Below are positions 36,597-48,270 of a stretch of DNA of 64,000 nucleotides, piece by piece. Each line of letters starts with the position of its first letter. Within the stretch, counting starts at the first letter, position 1. A program made the position numbers and the translations under genes. The stretch spans positions 621,001 through 685,000 of the forward strand of contig JXTB01000033.1 in NCBI GenBank assembly GCA_002914805.1, written 5' to 3'. Source of the stretch: Parasponia andersonii (lineage: Eukaryota; Streptophyta; Magnoliopsida; Rosales; Cannabaceae). The notes beneath the pieces were generated by a model. The model had not been told where the DNA came from. It saw nothing but the letters and a program-made list of their open reading frames with translations, and ran no database searches.

Positions 36597-37448
36597 AGCT
36601 ACTACTACTCTAATCTCTTATTTAGTAGCTAGGAAACAATGGCTTTGACTTTCAATGGCTACCTCCATCGAATCACGATGTAGATCTTTCAAGTTTTAGT
36701 ATTTAGTTGCGCAATAAATCCATAATAAATTAATATATACTATTTGCACACGACTAATTTCATCCAAAATTTGACAGGGCCTTATTGCAACTGCTTTATA
36801 AATTAAGAGACCTGATTTCCAAATTGTTTTTAGGGGCCACGTTACAAATCGATAACAAATTATGTGGAAAACATGCTAAAAGAACAAAAGCAAATCTTTT
36901 GATAACTATCGAACAGGCACCATTAGTGCATCACCATTTTTTAGGATATTTTAATAAATAATAGTTTCTAGAGTTGGTATTTGTGATTTAGCAATGATTT
37001 AAACTATATAAAAAAAATGTAGCTGTTTTGTCTCGTAACCTTCATTCAAACTTAACCACTGTGAAAAAAAATGATAATAACAAGGGGCACAGGGGAGATT
37101 TGACAAGGAAAATTTTGCTAAAAAAACTTAATGAAAAAAAAAATAGAACAACGTACAACAACAACAACTTCGCACCAAAAAGTGACTCCTAATTTAATTT
37201 CTACCATTTTCTTTTCTTTTTTTTTTTTTCTAAACCCATTAATTAGATCTCCTGCTTCAAATTGGGTATGACACATAAGACCATGCCCAATGGGGCTTTG
37301 AACAAAAATACTCCACTTTTAGGGGTATTGTTTAATAAATATCACTTTTCAATTTCGTGAACGAAAATATCCCCTTTCATTATTTATATATTATAAATAC
37401 CAAATAAACCTTTATATCTAATTTCTTGCTCACACTCTCGCTCTAGTT

Positions 37449-37492
<44 letters not shown>

Positions 37493-38099
37493 TCATGAAT
37501 CAGCATTATCAACCTTCAGCTTTTCTCACATCTTGACAACTTCCTCTCTTCCTTTGTCGACGACAGAATCTCTGCCAATTTTTCAACCGGAGGCTTTGAC
37601 ATTTGTCTTTCAATTCTACGTCGTTTCGTATCTCTAATGCCAGAGTAGGCATCATCATTATGGCACTTTCCTCGTTCTCGCTTGTTGACTAATACTTTAT
37701 ATTTTCAATCTTATTAATTCTGTTACGAAGTTAACAAAGGTACAATTAAAAACTAATAATTTATTTGAGTGTATAAGAATATAAATTAAAAAAATCACAA
37801 AATATTCAAAATAAATTATAGGAAAAAAAATTGAATACAAAGATTAAGAATACAAAATTTAAGCTAACAAAGATTAAATATTTGTTAAATATTTAGTTTT
37901 TGTATTTGAATATTTATTTACATAAAATATGATCTTAATATCTCAAATTTTTATAAAAATAAGAAAATTTCAAACCAATGCAGTCAAACTAGTTTATCTC
38001 TAATTAAAATTTGAAATTTATTTTACACAAATTTTTAAATTAATTTATGAATTTCTATAGTATCCAGATTTCATAAAAATTAATTTAAGAAGTCACAAT
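36597..38099. other. Intergenic DNA with a (CT)n microsatellite
   Basis: AT-rich DNA without recognised genes. A (CT)n tract of about 34 bases lies at 37452-37485, followed by a short CACACA stretch. Confidence 0.5.
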
Positions 38100-39040
38100 T
38101 TTTAAAAGAATCGAAAAAGATTTGAAATAAAATCAAAATATGCTCTCTGGTATTTTCGACAAACTGATTCCTAGTTTTTGGTCTACCGATTCTCTGCCGA
38201 ATTTTAATAATTTTTGAATTCAACTGTTAGAACCGCACTATCAACGGCTAGTATTTTCGATCGACTAAAAATACACTTTTAGTTTACCGAAAATGACAGA
38301 ATGTCTATCAAATGGTATAAAATGGCTAGTATTTATTTAAGTCTATAAATAGAAATTTTTCTAATACTTGAAACAACTTTTGAACATCCTTACATTGCTC
38401 ATATCATATATTCAAGTTGTTCAAATCAATTTTTGTGATCCAAACTTTCAAATCCATTTTTTCACAAAAATCACTTGAGTCGAACTAGATCTTATCTTGT
38501 GTTCACATTTATTCTTTCTAAGTTTACCCTGTATCAATTATCTTCATTAGAGAGAGCTTCTAGTTGAGTGATTCAATAAAAACTAAATTGTAATTGTGAG
38601 GTAAGATTGACACCGGATTCATAAACAATCCAGTTTAAATGAGATTGATATCGGAGTCTAAACAATCCAAGTTAGGCGTGATAGAGTCAGATTCAAAGTT
38701 ATTGTAAAGACATGAGTATACCTAAGAGAAAATCACTCGTTGTGTACAAGGGTCGATCAAACTCATTCTCTTGATCTGATAGTGGATAGCTTGAAGCAGA
38801 TTACCAAGAGTCGAGGATGTAGACAAACCATCGTGTTTGTTGAACCTCGTTAAAATAGTGTTTGCATTTCTCTATCCCTATCTCTTTAAATTTATTTACT
38901 TAAGCTTTTGCTTGTTATTTATCTATTTTTACTTGATATTATCAGTACTTGTATAATTCACTTGCTCATCTTTAAAAATTTGGAAAAGTTTTTAAAACTC
39001 AATTTACCCCCTTTTTAAGTTAGCTAATCTTGGGCTAACA
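38100..39040 (+). repeat. SIRE/Maximus-like Copia LTR (solo or terminal)
   Basis: Carries the landmarks of this LTR type in order: repeated TCGAC/TACCGA text with CAACGGCTAGTATTTTCG, a TATA box TCTATAAATAG at 38342-38352, a TTTGAACATCyTTACATTG segment, and the terminus CCCCCTTTTTAAGTTAGC then TTGGGCTAACA ending at 39040. No primer-binding site follows. The start is not defined and may lie up to 200 bases further left. Confidence 0.6.
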
Positions 39041-39360
39041 TTGCCAAAAATCTTTTTCCTTCTTTATAAATGCCCTTGATTTTGTTCTTATCTGATATGT
39101 GAAATTGTAGAATTAGCAATGTTTTAGGGAACATATTGGATGTAATCTCTGTTAGGAGATCAGTTTTACAGAAGTGATAACATGTAACTAAAATACGTGC
39201 TAAGAAAATTTAGGTAAAATAAAAAAGATAAGGCACACAAAAGATTTAACATAATTTACTCAATTTAGGCTACATCTATGAACAAAGCTGTAAAAAATTT
39301 TACTATGAAAAAAAGATTATAACTCATTTCTTTCTAAATACAAAGAGAGTACAAATAGAC

Positions 39361-39404
<44 letters not shown>

Positions 39405-40129
39405 CTCTATTAAAATAAGAGAAAATATTATCTCTAAATAATTTAAGAGAAAATAAATAGGACATTAAGAAGATTTTCTAGGTTGAACTCTCTCTTAAAG
39501 AGAGAAAGAAATATTTAGAATAGGATACAAAATGAAGATGTGGGAGGGGATATTTATAGTTGAATCCCTCTCCCTTATATATCCTCTTTTTTCTTTTTTT
39601 TTTTTCTTTCTTTCTTTGGTCAATAACTTGGTGCCATACTTTTCTCCACTGAAAGGAGCTACCAAGTTTTCTTCAAAAATTACGGCACCATGTTAGTGCT
39701 ATTTTTATTGATCATTCAATATTTTTCCACTTGAAAATTTGATTTTAATCATATCTACGCGCTTGATAAATCTCTCTTTTCTTTGCTTGTTAATTTTTCA
39801 TCATACTTACGTATCAACTGGGCCACATAAGAATATACACTATTAGAACTTGTCAGCGTTAATTTATATTTGATTTTCATCACCAGCTAGATGATGATCT
39901 AGCATCAACGTCAGCATATATCGCCTGAAGATACACTTGGAATATGCTTCACGTTTTAGCATAGTAAAATGAATCTCGGATGTGTACGATAGGCAAATTC
40001 TATTAGGATTACAATTGTATAGAATTCTTTTTTATTTTTTAATTGTTACTAGTCAACCATTTACTGTATAACTGTATAAATAACATTGTTATCCTTATCA
40101 CTTTATTCAATATATTGAATACAAAAACA

Positions 40130-41640
40130 AAGTCCATTTTTCAACTTTTTCTCTTTAGTTATTATCTTCAACTATTGATTTGGTTAAAGTATCTGCTAGG
40201 TTCTCCTATGTGTGAATCTTCTTTATCTCTATACTTCTATCTTTTACTACTTCTCGAACAAAGTAATATTAAACATTTATATACTTTGTTCTGGAATGAA
40301 AGGTTGGAAACCTTGTAATGTGCCAGGTACTCTGGCTATCATAAGATAGAAGAATCTTCTCTTGTTTGTGCCCGAACTCCTTTAATAACCTTTAAACCCA
40401 AATAACCTCTTTGCATACTTGTGTAACTGCTATGTATTTTGCTTCTGTTATAGATAAAGATATAACAGCTTGTAGTTTTGAAACCTAGCTTGTAGCTCAT
40501 TTTACAAAAATGAATATATAGCTTGTAGTAGATTTTTATTTATCAAGATCACCTATAAAATTTGAATTAACATATCCTCTAATAATAAGTTCTGATCCTC
40601 CATAACGTAATGCAGCCTCTGAAGTTCCTTTGATATTCCTTAGAATCCTTTTCACAGTATTTTAATGCTCTTTATTAGGATTAGCCATATGTCGACTAAC
40701 CGCACCTACTGTTTGTGTAATATTTAGCCTTCTACATATCATAACGAATATTAGACTTCCCACTATTGATGCATATAATACTCAAAATATCTATATTCTC
40801 TCTACTTCATTGCTAGGACATATCTTAGAGAATAACTTGAGGTTAATAGGAAGTGGAGTAGAAAATGGCTTGCAATCTTGCATATTGATGCGTCGCAAAA
40901 TTTTCTTCGAATAATTCATCTAAGAAAGCCAAATCTTCATGTTACTTCTGTCTCGGTAAATTTGTATCCCTAAAATCTTGTTTCCTGGTCCTAAACTCTT
41001 TATATCGAATTCTCTAGCTAACTATGCCTTCAAATCTTGAACTCGATCTTTGTTAGGGTCTACTACCAACATATCGTTTATGTACAACAATAAGATAATG
41101 AAATCATTATCTTCTTCAAATCTTATGAAGTATTTACAATGGTCTAAATTGAATCTGTTGCATCTAAGGCTTAGGATAAAGGAATCAAATCTCTTAACAA
41201 TACCTTAGTGCTTGTTTGAAACTGTATAAAGATTTGTTCATTCTGCAAACTAAGTTCTCTTTACATATTTCAATAAAACCTTGTGGATAAAGCATATAAA
41301 TCTCTTTTTCAAGTTCTCCATAAAGAAAAGTAGTTTTCACATCTAGCTATTCTAGATATAGGTCAGATGTAGTGTACATTACCAAAACCACTATTACTAT
41401 TGTGAGTCAAACTACAGGTAAAAATATATCGTTGAAGTCAATACCTTCTTTCTGAGTATATTCTTTTACCACAAATCTCGTATGATACAGCTCTACTTGA
41501 TCATTACTATTACACTTAATCTTGTAGACACATTTGTTGCCAATAGCCTTCTTTCCTTATGGTAGCAAAACAAGATCCCTAGTCTTGTTTGTTAAGGGTT
41601 TCAATCTCTTCTTGTATTGATGTCATCTACAGAGAGACAT
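40130..41640 (-). pseudogene. Copia RT and RNase H, degenerate
   Basis: Readable in broken frames. The RT start is near 41520-41610 (MTSIQEEIETLNKQD, KAIGNKCVYKIKCNSNDQVE). The catalytic box at 41070-41084 reads YINDM, so its first Asp is Asn. RNase H lies towards 40130-40480 and ends ENLADTLTKS. It is clearly dead. Confidence 0.7.
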
Positions 41641-41843
41641 TCGAGCTTTTAGTAGCCTCATATAAATAACTGAGAGATAATAAATAAGATACTAAGAAAA
41701 ATTTCTAGGTTGAACTCTCACTTAAGGAGAGAAAGAAATGTTTAGAATGTGATACAAAATCAAGATATGGAGAGGATTATTTATAATTGAACCCATCGCC
41801 CTTATACATCCCATTTTTTCTTTTTTTTTTTCTTTCTTTTTTT

Positions 41844-41921
41844 GTCAATAACTTGGTGCCATACTTTTCTCCACCAAAAAGAGTCAATAACTTGGTGCCA
41901 TACTTTTCTCCACCAAAAAGA
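41844..41921. repeat. Perfect 39-base tandem duplication in the LTR remnant
   Basis: Two identical 39-base units (GTCAATAACTTGG... to ...CCACCAAAAAGA) lie back to back at 41844-41882 and 41883-41921. The related LTR at about 39618 has only one unit. Confidence 0.9.
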
Positions 41922-41929
41922 GCTAGCAA

Positions 41930-41976
<47 letters not shown>

Positions 41977-41985
41977 CTCTCTTGT

Positions 41986-42731
41986 AGTCTAAATCTCTTA
42001 AAAGCCCCTAAATAAGTCCTAGAGAGAACTATATATAAGTTTAGAGGTGGTCACACTAAAAATTAGGTCAAAAAGTGTCTAAAAAGAATTTGCATTTTAA
42101 TTTTTGTGCACAGCATCGGGGCGCCACCCTAGTTGCCAAGTTCCCCTTTTTCAACTTGAACTACCACTAGAGTGGTACTAATATGACGGTGGGGTGCTAC
42201 TTCCTCTAGTCCTCACCAATATTAGCTTCTTAATTTTGAGCCTTTTAAGCGCTCTAGCGCCAATGACAAGCACTCCAGTGCCAATGCACTTCCTTTTTGG
42301 CCCATCTTACCGTAAACCATGTTATTTTGCTCTATATACCACCAAATGCATCAAAATTATCTAACCTACAATCACAACATCAAACACACAAATAAAACCC
42401 ATAAAAAATATAAAGAATCTATCAAATGTCTAACTTAAATAGTATCTAATTTGTGAGCAAACCTCACTCATCAATTATCTTGTGTAATTTAGTTTTTTAA
42501 CCATTAAGAGGAGTGCTTTATGCCACTTGGGGTACGAATATAGCCTCTATTCATTAACACATAGCTTAAAAAATGGTATGTGGTTTAATTTTCTCTTTTT
42601 AATAAGCTAGAAATTTATACTTATAATATGTGCAATTCTTTACTTTGTTAAAACATGATAATAGACAATTGCCATTAAATATAAGAGAACGGGCAACTGC
42701 AGGAGAAAGCTCTTAGCTCTTACAAAGTATC

Positions 42732-42789
<58 letters not shown>

Positions 42790-43180
42790 CGACGTGCAAG
42801 GCTTTCTATAAAATACGAAAATGCTATTGTATCTGTTTTCAAATAGTTAATTTTATATTTTTATAGATTTCGAGAAAAAATGTATATAGATTTATATTTA
42901 TTTCTGCACTCCCGATAAAATGGGTGGAATAATTTCTTTGTTTCCTATGAAATATTTTACACAGCCATCGTGGTATGCATTGAAATTCAAGGTTTCATTC
43001 TATATTTGTAAACAAGTAAGACCATAAGATAATGAAATCCAGAAGTACTAGTTGGCCCGTGTCGCATTTTTAGGGCCACAATGGCGTGGCAAGTTTCCTC
43101 AAGTTGTTTGGGAGCCCTCATTAATTTCCGTCCCAAAATATATGTTGCTGTAAACCTGGAAACTGGTAATTGTTTGGGCT
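41986..43180. other. Intergenic DNA with a long (AT)n tract
   Basis: No gene seen. 42110-42310 is less AT-rich, with recurring short words (CTCTAGCGCCAATG, CTCCAGTGCCAATG) that look like decayed repeat sequence. (AT)n runs from 42735 to 42787. Confidence 0.4.
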
Positions 43181-43500
43181 TTCTAGCCTAATGACCGAAT
43201 TTTAGATCATAATTTACAAAATGGCCGTTTTCAAACACAGTTAAAAATAGCCGGATTTTAAAAATTATTTAAAAAATAGCCTTTTTCATATTTAGTATAT
43301 CTTGATTTATTTTTTCAAAAATGTATTTAGTTTTTTAAAAACTATTTACTTTATAAAAGTAGATCAACTACAAAACGGTCATTTCTCAAAATAAAATTAT
43401 AAAACGGTCATTTATTAAATAAGTATAAAAAAAAGCCATCTTTAAGTTGATCTTAAAAAAGGCCATTTCTAATAAATATTGGCAGGTTTGCCCTATCCCG
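43181..43500. repeat. Imperfect inverted repeat with ATGGCC/GGTCATTT words
   Basis: ACAAAATGGCCGTTTT at the left, TTAAAAAAGGCCATTT at the right, and ACAAAACGGTCATTT-type words between them give a loosely inverted, MITE-like structure. Ends and duplications are not defined. Confidence 0.35.
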
Positions 43501-44022
43501 TTGAGATAATAGGATAAGTAGCCGAATACCAAAAAAAGGGAAATGGAGCTGACTAGTAGTGTTTCGTGGCAAAACGAGTTTTCAGAAGTATTTTATGGAA
43601 CGACCTTTTAAGAACCGTCGTAATATTGGTGAACGATAGTCACGATAATAACTGGGTCACAATATTTGTGGTTGTAGAAAAATCATAATTTATAGTCATA
43701 AGTATAGTGATTAACTTCATTTTTGTTGTGATAGTCTTAAAACGTTCATTTAAAAAAATTGTCATCAAAAAGTCATTTCGGCCCAAATAAGTCTTAGCCA
43801 CACTCATTTCCCTTTTAAGAAACACGAATCAAAGTTAAACTATAATTTCTGTGATGGTGTGTCTGTGGGTTAGGTTGGGTAATTTTTACGATTTTTTTAG
43901 ACCCAACTCATGGGCATTAATTTGGGAAGATCGTAACCTGAACTCGTTAGAGAATCCCAGTAACCTATAACAATTTACTAGATTGATTTTGGTTGGGGTC
44001 GGTTGCGAGTTTTCATTTCTTG

Positions 44023-44058
<36 letters not shown>

Positions 44059-44767
44059 GCTCTGTTTTCTCGTTTATTTTAGTTTCACTTGTTAAAAAAG
44101 GTAATTTTTTTCATAAATAGGAGTTCCAAAAATAAAAAAGGATTAATTTTATAGTAGTTTTCTTTATAAAAATCTGCAAAAAGAATGTAATGCTATTCTT
44201 AAAAAATGCTATCCCTACTAATGACCTCATTAAAATAGGAATTTGAATCTTAATTTGATTATAAAATACCAGTCAAATTCGCTTAAGCCAATTTAATTAG
44301 CCTTGATATAAACATTTATACAAAAATAATGCTAATATAAACTGAGAAGGGAGTTTTGATATTTTACTCTTTCAGTGTCTCATATATATATATATATATT
44401 TGTCTTTTATAGGAAATTTTGGGCTGGTTTTGAGTTGCTGGGTTGAGAATTGCTCAACCTAGGAGTCTACGACTCAACGTCAGTTTGGAAGGGATAGATG
44501 TTTTAGCAGCTTAAATTCTCATTTGGAATTAATTGGAGTAGGGACAAATGACAAACAAAATAAATTTTCTAAACCAAAAAAAAATAGTACAAATAAGGAC
44601 AAAACAAATTGTTGTTTGTGATAAATATATTTAGTTGGGTCTAATAGGTGGTGATGGTCTAACTTTTCCTAAGATAATAGATGTTTATGTGTTTCTTCGC
44701 AAATGAGTGAAAGGATTAAAAAGTAATAATAATAACAATAATAAAAATTTGTTTCTTTTAGTGATAG
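43501..44767. other. Intergenic AT-rich DNA
   Basis: Contains an (ATT)n tract at about 44025-44058 and (AT)n near 44382. A GGGTTGGGT-like patch at 43868-43990 looks like decayed transposon sequence that I cannot place. Confidence 0.4.
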
Positions 44768-44895
44768 CAGACTTAGCCTAGTGATAACCACACCATTTCT
44801 GGAGGGTCCCTATTTCAAATCTCCACTCTAAAATGAAGGGGGGGAAAAAAAAAAAACCGTTCCCTTAATATTACATCTGTCGGGTCTTTCTAACT
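44768..44895 (+). mobile_element. tRNA-derived SINE head, remnant
   Basis: TTAGCCTAGTGATAACCAC resembles a polymerase III A box, and 35-40 bases later CTATTTCAAATCTCC resembles a B box. This spacing and the text are typical of plant SINE heads. The tail and duplications are unclear. Confidence 0.5.
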
Positions 44896-46908
44896 AAGTT
44901 TTTTTTTTTTTTTTTTTTTTTACTTTTTAACATCTTCATTAAGTGAAAAGGACTAAAATGTTAAGATTACGATAATTCACTTTAATAATTACACCCTATC
45001 TTAGTTACACATATTTGTATAGTTTTAACATTTCTAGTAATTCAAGCTATTACATATTTCTCTCAAAAAACAACCATTGAGCCCTCTCCTCTCTTGATCT
45101 TGATCTATAATTACAAAGAGTTTTAAATTAAATAACTGAACAAATCTTTACGCTCTAATTTAAACCAAATTATAGTCTTACCATACATATATATAGGTAT
45201 AATAAATTAGATTGTTCTTGAATATTTCTTATTGGTGTAGATTTTAGTCCGTGAACTAACACGTGCCATGTGCCTTCAAATGATTCTTTTTGAAAGAAGC
45301 TAAAATTTAGATTTGATGTAAGTGTGGTCTGTACAATCTTGAATAATGATGGTGGTACCGATGTAGTACTTAACAAATCTCCTCCACAAAATAATGTTAG
45401 TAAAGTACTCAAATGAATAGTGGCTGAACAGTGATAGTACTGTATTTTTGGGAAATAGCAAAAGAAAATACATGAAGTAGGGAGAAAATACAAAGAGATA
45501 AATTGAATTTTAGAGATTTGTGATGACTTATTTTATGTGTAAAGTATAAGGTACTATTTATAATATAACTTTTGTAGTCTCAAAATTTTAGTATTGATGG
45601 TCGTGTACCTCCTGAAACAATACAATGAATTTCATCTATCTACTTGTATAGACAAGAGCAAGTGATTCAGCTAGATGTTAGCCTTTCCACAACTTGCACT
45701 ATCTTTTGTGTGTTAAGATAGTAAAGTTGCCTATGTCACTTGGTCAGAGTTTTGTACTCTAAAGTGATCGGCCAATGTGCCTAGCTTATAATTGCTAGTG
45801 ATCTTTGTGTACGTGCTTGCGTCGTCTAAGAAGATTGTACTATTTGACTAGGACTTAGTTTTTCATTGTAAGGTCTTAGGCTATCTTACTTTGTCCGATC
45901 AGATTGCAAGTCTTTCGTAAGTTGTTCGGATTATAATAAATTTGGTATCATTTTAGATATTGGTCATGACATGTCATTTTGGACCTTACTTAGAGACCAC
46001 GTATCATTTTTTAATAGATTAGGAGAAAATAGCCCCCAACATTTTGGAGGATTTAAAAATTTTTCAAACTTATTATCACATTGCAAGTTTCGTTCTTTTT
46101 GTTTTTTCTGGTCTTGAAAAACATATTGGCAAAATACAAAATACATGAGTTGGGGACTCTGAATATAGGAAATGAGAAGGTTTCTTTGATCAAGTTTTTC
46201 TTTTTTACGGACCAAAATGAATCATAATATGCTACTATTTGCATAATGGATATCTTGAGATGAAGTCCCATAATCCCACTTTCAAGTTACCTCTTACATA
46301 TAAGAAATTTTGGTTCTCTCCGTCTCATAAAAGTGGAAATGAAATTAAGTCGCTGTGGAAAAAAGTGAAACAAGAATTTAAGAAAAACAAGGTTTCATTT
46401 TTCTTTTATCCATGGATTGAGAACTTGAAGTATCTGAAAAGGGAAACCAAAACGGTATAGTACAATAGTCCACCTTTCTATGTTAGTCTTCAACCTCGAA
46501 TCTACTCAATAATCCGAACAAACCCATATCTTCCACACTTACAGATATCGGGTTTAATAGATATTTCAATCTTATTGTCTTCAACATTAGAAAACATTAG
46601 AAAGAGAAACAAGGGAGGAAAAGGGAGTTGATGCACTTGTAACATCTGGAATTAAAAGTCCATGTATTTGGGTTTTACTTTTTAGTTTCATTTGGATCAT
46701 CAATTTGACCCACAATAGAGTCTACATTAAGAATGTGTAATTTCTCTATTTTGTTTATTAAATTATTAATCTCTTTTTGGGTTAGTATTACCTTATTTTT
46801 CTTGTATTTCTTAGTAATTAATGACATCTACTTATTATAAAGAAAAAAAAATAATTCACATACTATGAAAGTCGAACTCCCAATCTAATACCTAATTCCC
46901 ACTCTACC

Positions 46909-46956
<48 letters not shown>
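44896..46956. other. Intergenic AT-rich DNA
   Basis: No gene seen. Open frames at 45170-45493 and 45964-46271 have no recognisable content. 46790-46910 contains, in reverse, words shared with the SINE at 56610 (ACATCTACTTATTATAAA, TCGAACTCCCAAT), so it may be a decayed reverse copy. Long (TA)n at 46912-46956. Confidence 0.35.
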
Positions 46957-46958
<2 letters not shown>

Positions 46959-47075
46959 TTGCCAATCCAATAGGTATTTTTTTTCTTTACCTATGCGTAG
47001 GTATTTTTTTTTTAGCCGTTGGATCACCATCTAATGGTGATCCGATGGCTATAATGAAGTGCATGAAAAGACGTG
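46957..47075 (+). mobile_element. (TA)n-embedded MITE, copy 3 (half element)
   Basis: Begins GGTTGCCAATCCAATAGG after a 45-base (TA)n tract and matches copies 1 and 2 up to GAAAAGACGTG. There a single N (47076) is followed by another (AT)n tract. The distal half of the element is missing. Confidence 0.75.
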
Positions 47076-47076
47076 N

Positions 47077-47825
47077 ATATATATATATATATATATATAA
47101 ACGTAGTTAAAGTACTCTACTTTTACTATACACAATTTAAATAAAAAAAAAACTCTGCTTTTATTACTCATATTTAACACATCTTCAACCCTATGAAATA
47201 CAAAATTTCACCGATTTTATTTATTTTGAATCCATTTATTTATTTTTCTTTTCATTTTTATGTATATGTAAATCTTAGTAGATTAAATCTTTACCAATTG
47301 CAATGTGTATAATTGATTTTGTCTTGAATCGTTTGATATTTAATCAATTTTCAATAAATCATGTAAAAATTTATGAAAAATAATAGAATTAAAATACTGA
47401 CAAATGGAAATTTTTTAGAAAATTTTATGACTTTTTCTATTGACATGTTTATAAAATTAATCGTATGATACATGTATATATAAAGTTACGAGCTTTTAAT
47501 ATACACATGTTTATGACGAATTTCCCAATTTTTTCATTTAAAAAATAATCAAATCGCATTCTGTCCGTAACTTTTGCCTGTTAGTTCTCGTCTTGACTTT
47601 TACTAACCATATAATCTATGCGACAAAGCTTATATATTTTTCTCCCCCTTGTGAAATATATATTCTTTGAATTGTAGCTTTTTTCCTCTTTCTTCTCATT
47701 CAAACTAATTATTAAAAACATCGGTCATCTAGAGGGGTGCCTCCCCTGTGAACCAAATCCTTAATGCTACACAAACAAGCCCATTTAGCATAAGATTCCG
47801 GCGCTTATCTGTTAGCAATTCTAAA
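47077..47825. other. Intergenic AT-rich DNA
   Basis: Starts with (AT)n to about 47098. I see no gene or named element. Confidence 0.4.
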
Positions 47826-48270
47826 AGAGAAATTTACACCCAATACCTATTTTTATAACTTTTTTCATAAATATCTATTTTTAACTTTTTCTTTCAAAAA
47901 GACTATTTTTGTGGTACACATTGTACGAGCAAAATATGAGTAGTACACATTTATAATGTAAATTTTTGCCCATGAAGTACACATTTTATAAGTAAAATAT
48001 GAATGATATACACGGTTTATTATGTTTTACATTTTACAAAATAAATTTGACATATACATATATTTTGAAATGTGAGCCAATTTTTAGTATATTTTTTATT
48101 TATAAAACATGTACCATAGTATATACTTATACATTTCATACATAAAATACTGGTGGTCTAGATTTCTAACAAAACGGGTATAAAAATGGGTATTCATGAA
48201 ATAAAATTTTTTAAAAAATATTTATTGAAATATAGTTTTAAAAACGGGTATTTATGAAGTTTTCCTATTC
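47826..48270. mobile_element. MITE-like element with imperfect terminal inverted repeats
   Basis: The left end (AGAGAAATTTACACCC, then AATACCTATTTTTATAAC) resembles the reverse complement of the right end (AGGAAAACTTCATAAATACC, then CGTTTTTAAAACT). TACACATTTTATAAGTAAA-like words repeat inside. It is non-coding. Confidence 0.4.

Larger units (their letters stand above)
39150..41985 (-). mobile_element. Internally deleted Copia remnant
   Basis: A left LTR (about 39150-40000) and a partial right LTR (about 41660-41935) share GGTTGAACTCTC, AGAGAGAAAGAAAT and CAATAACTTGGTGCCATAC. Between them is only the RT-RNase H half of pol on the minus strand, so gag, protease and integrase are deleted. (CT)n tracts lie in or beside both LTR copies (39364-39401 and 41932-41982). 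Confidence 0.7.

Noticed and set aside
45170..46271. Small open frames of 70-107 codons
   Set aside because: AT-rich sequence without domain-like content, no splice-site support and no conserved motif.
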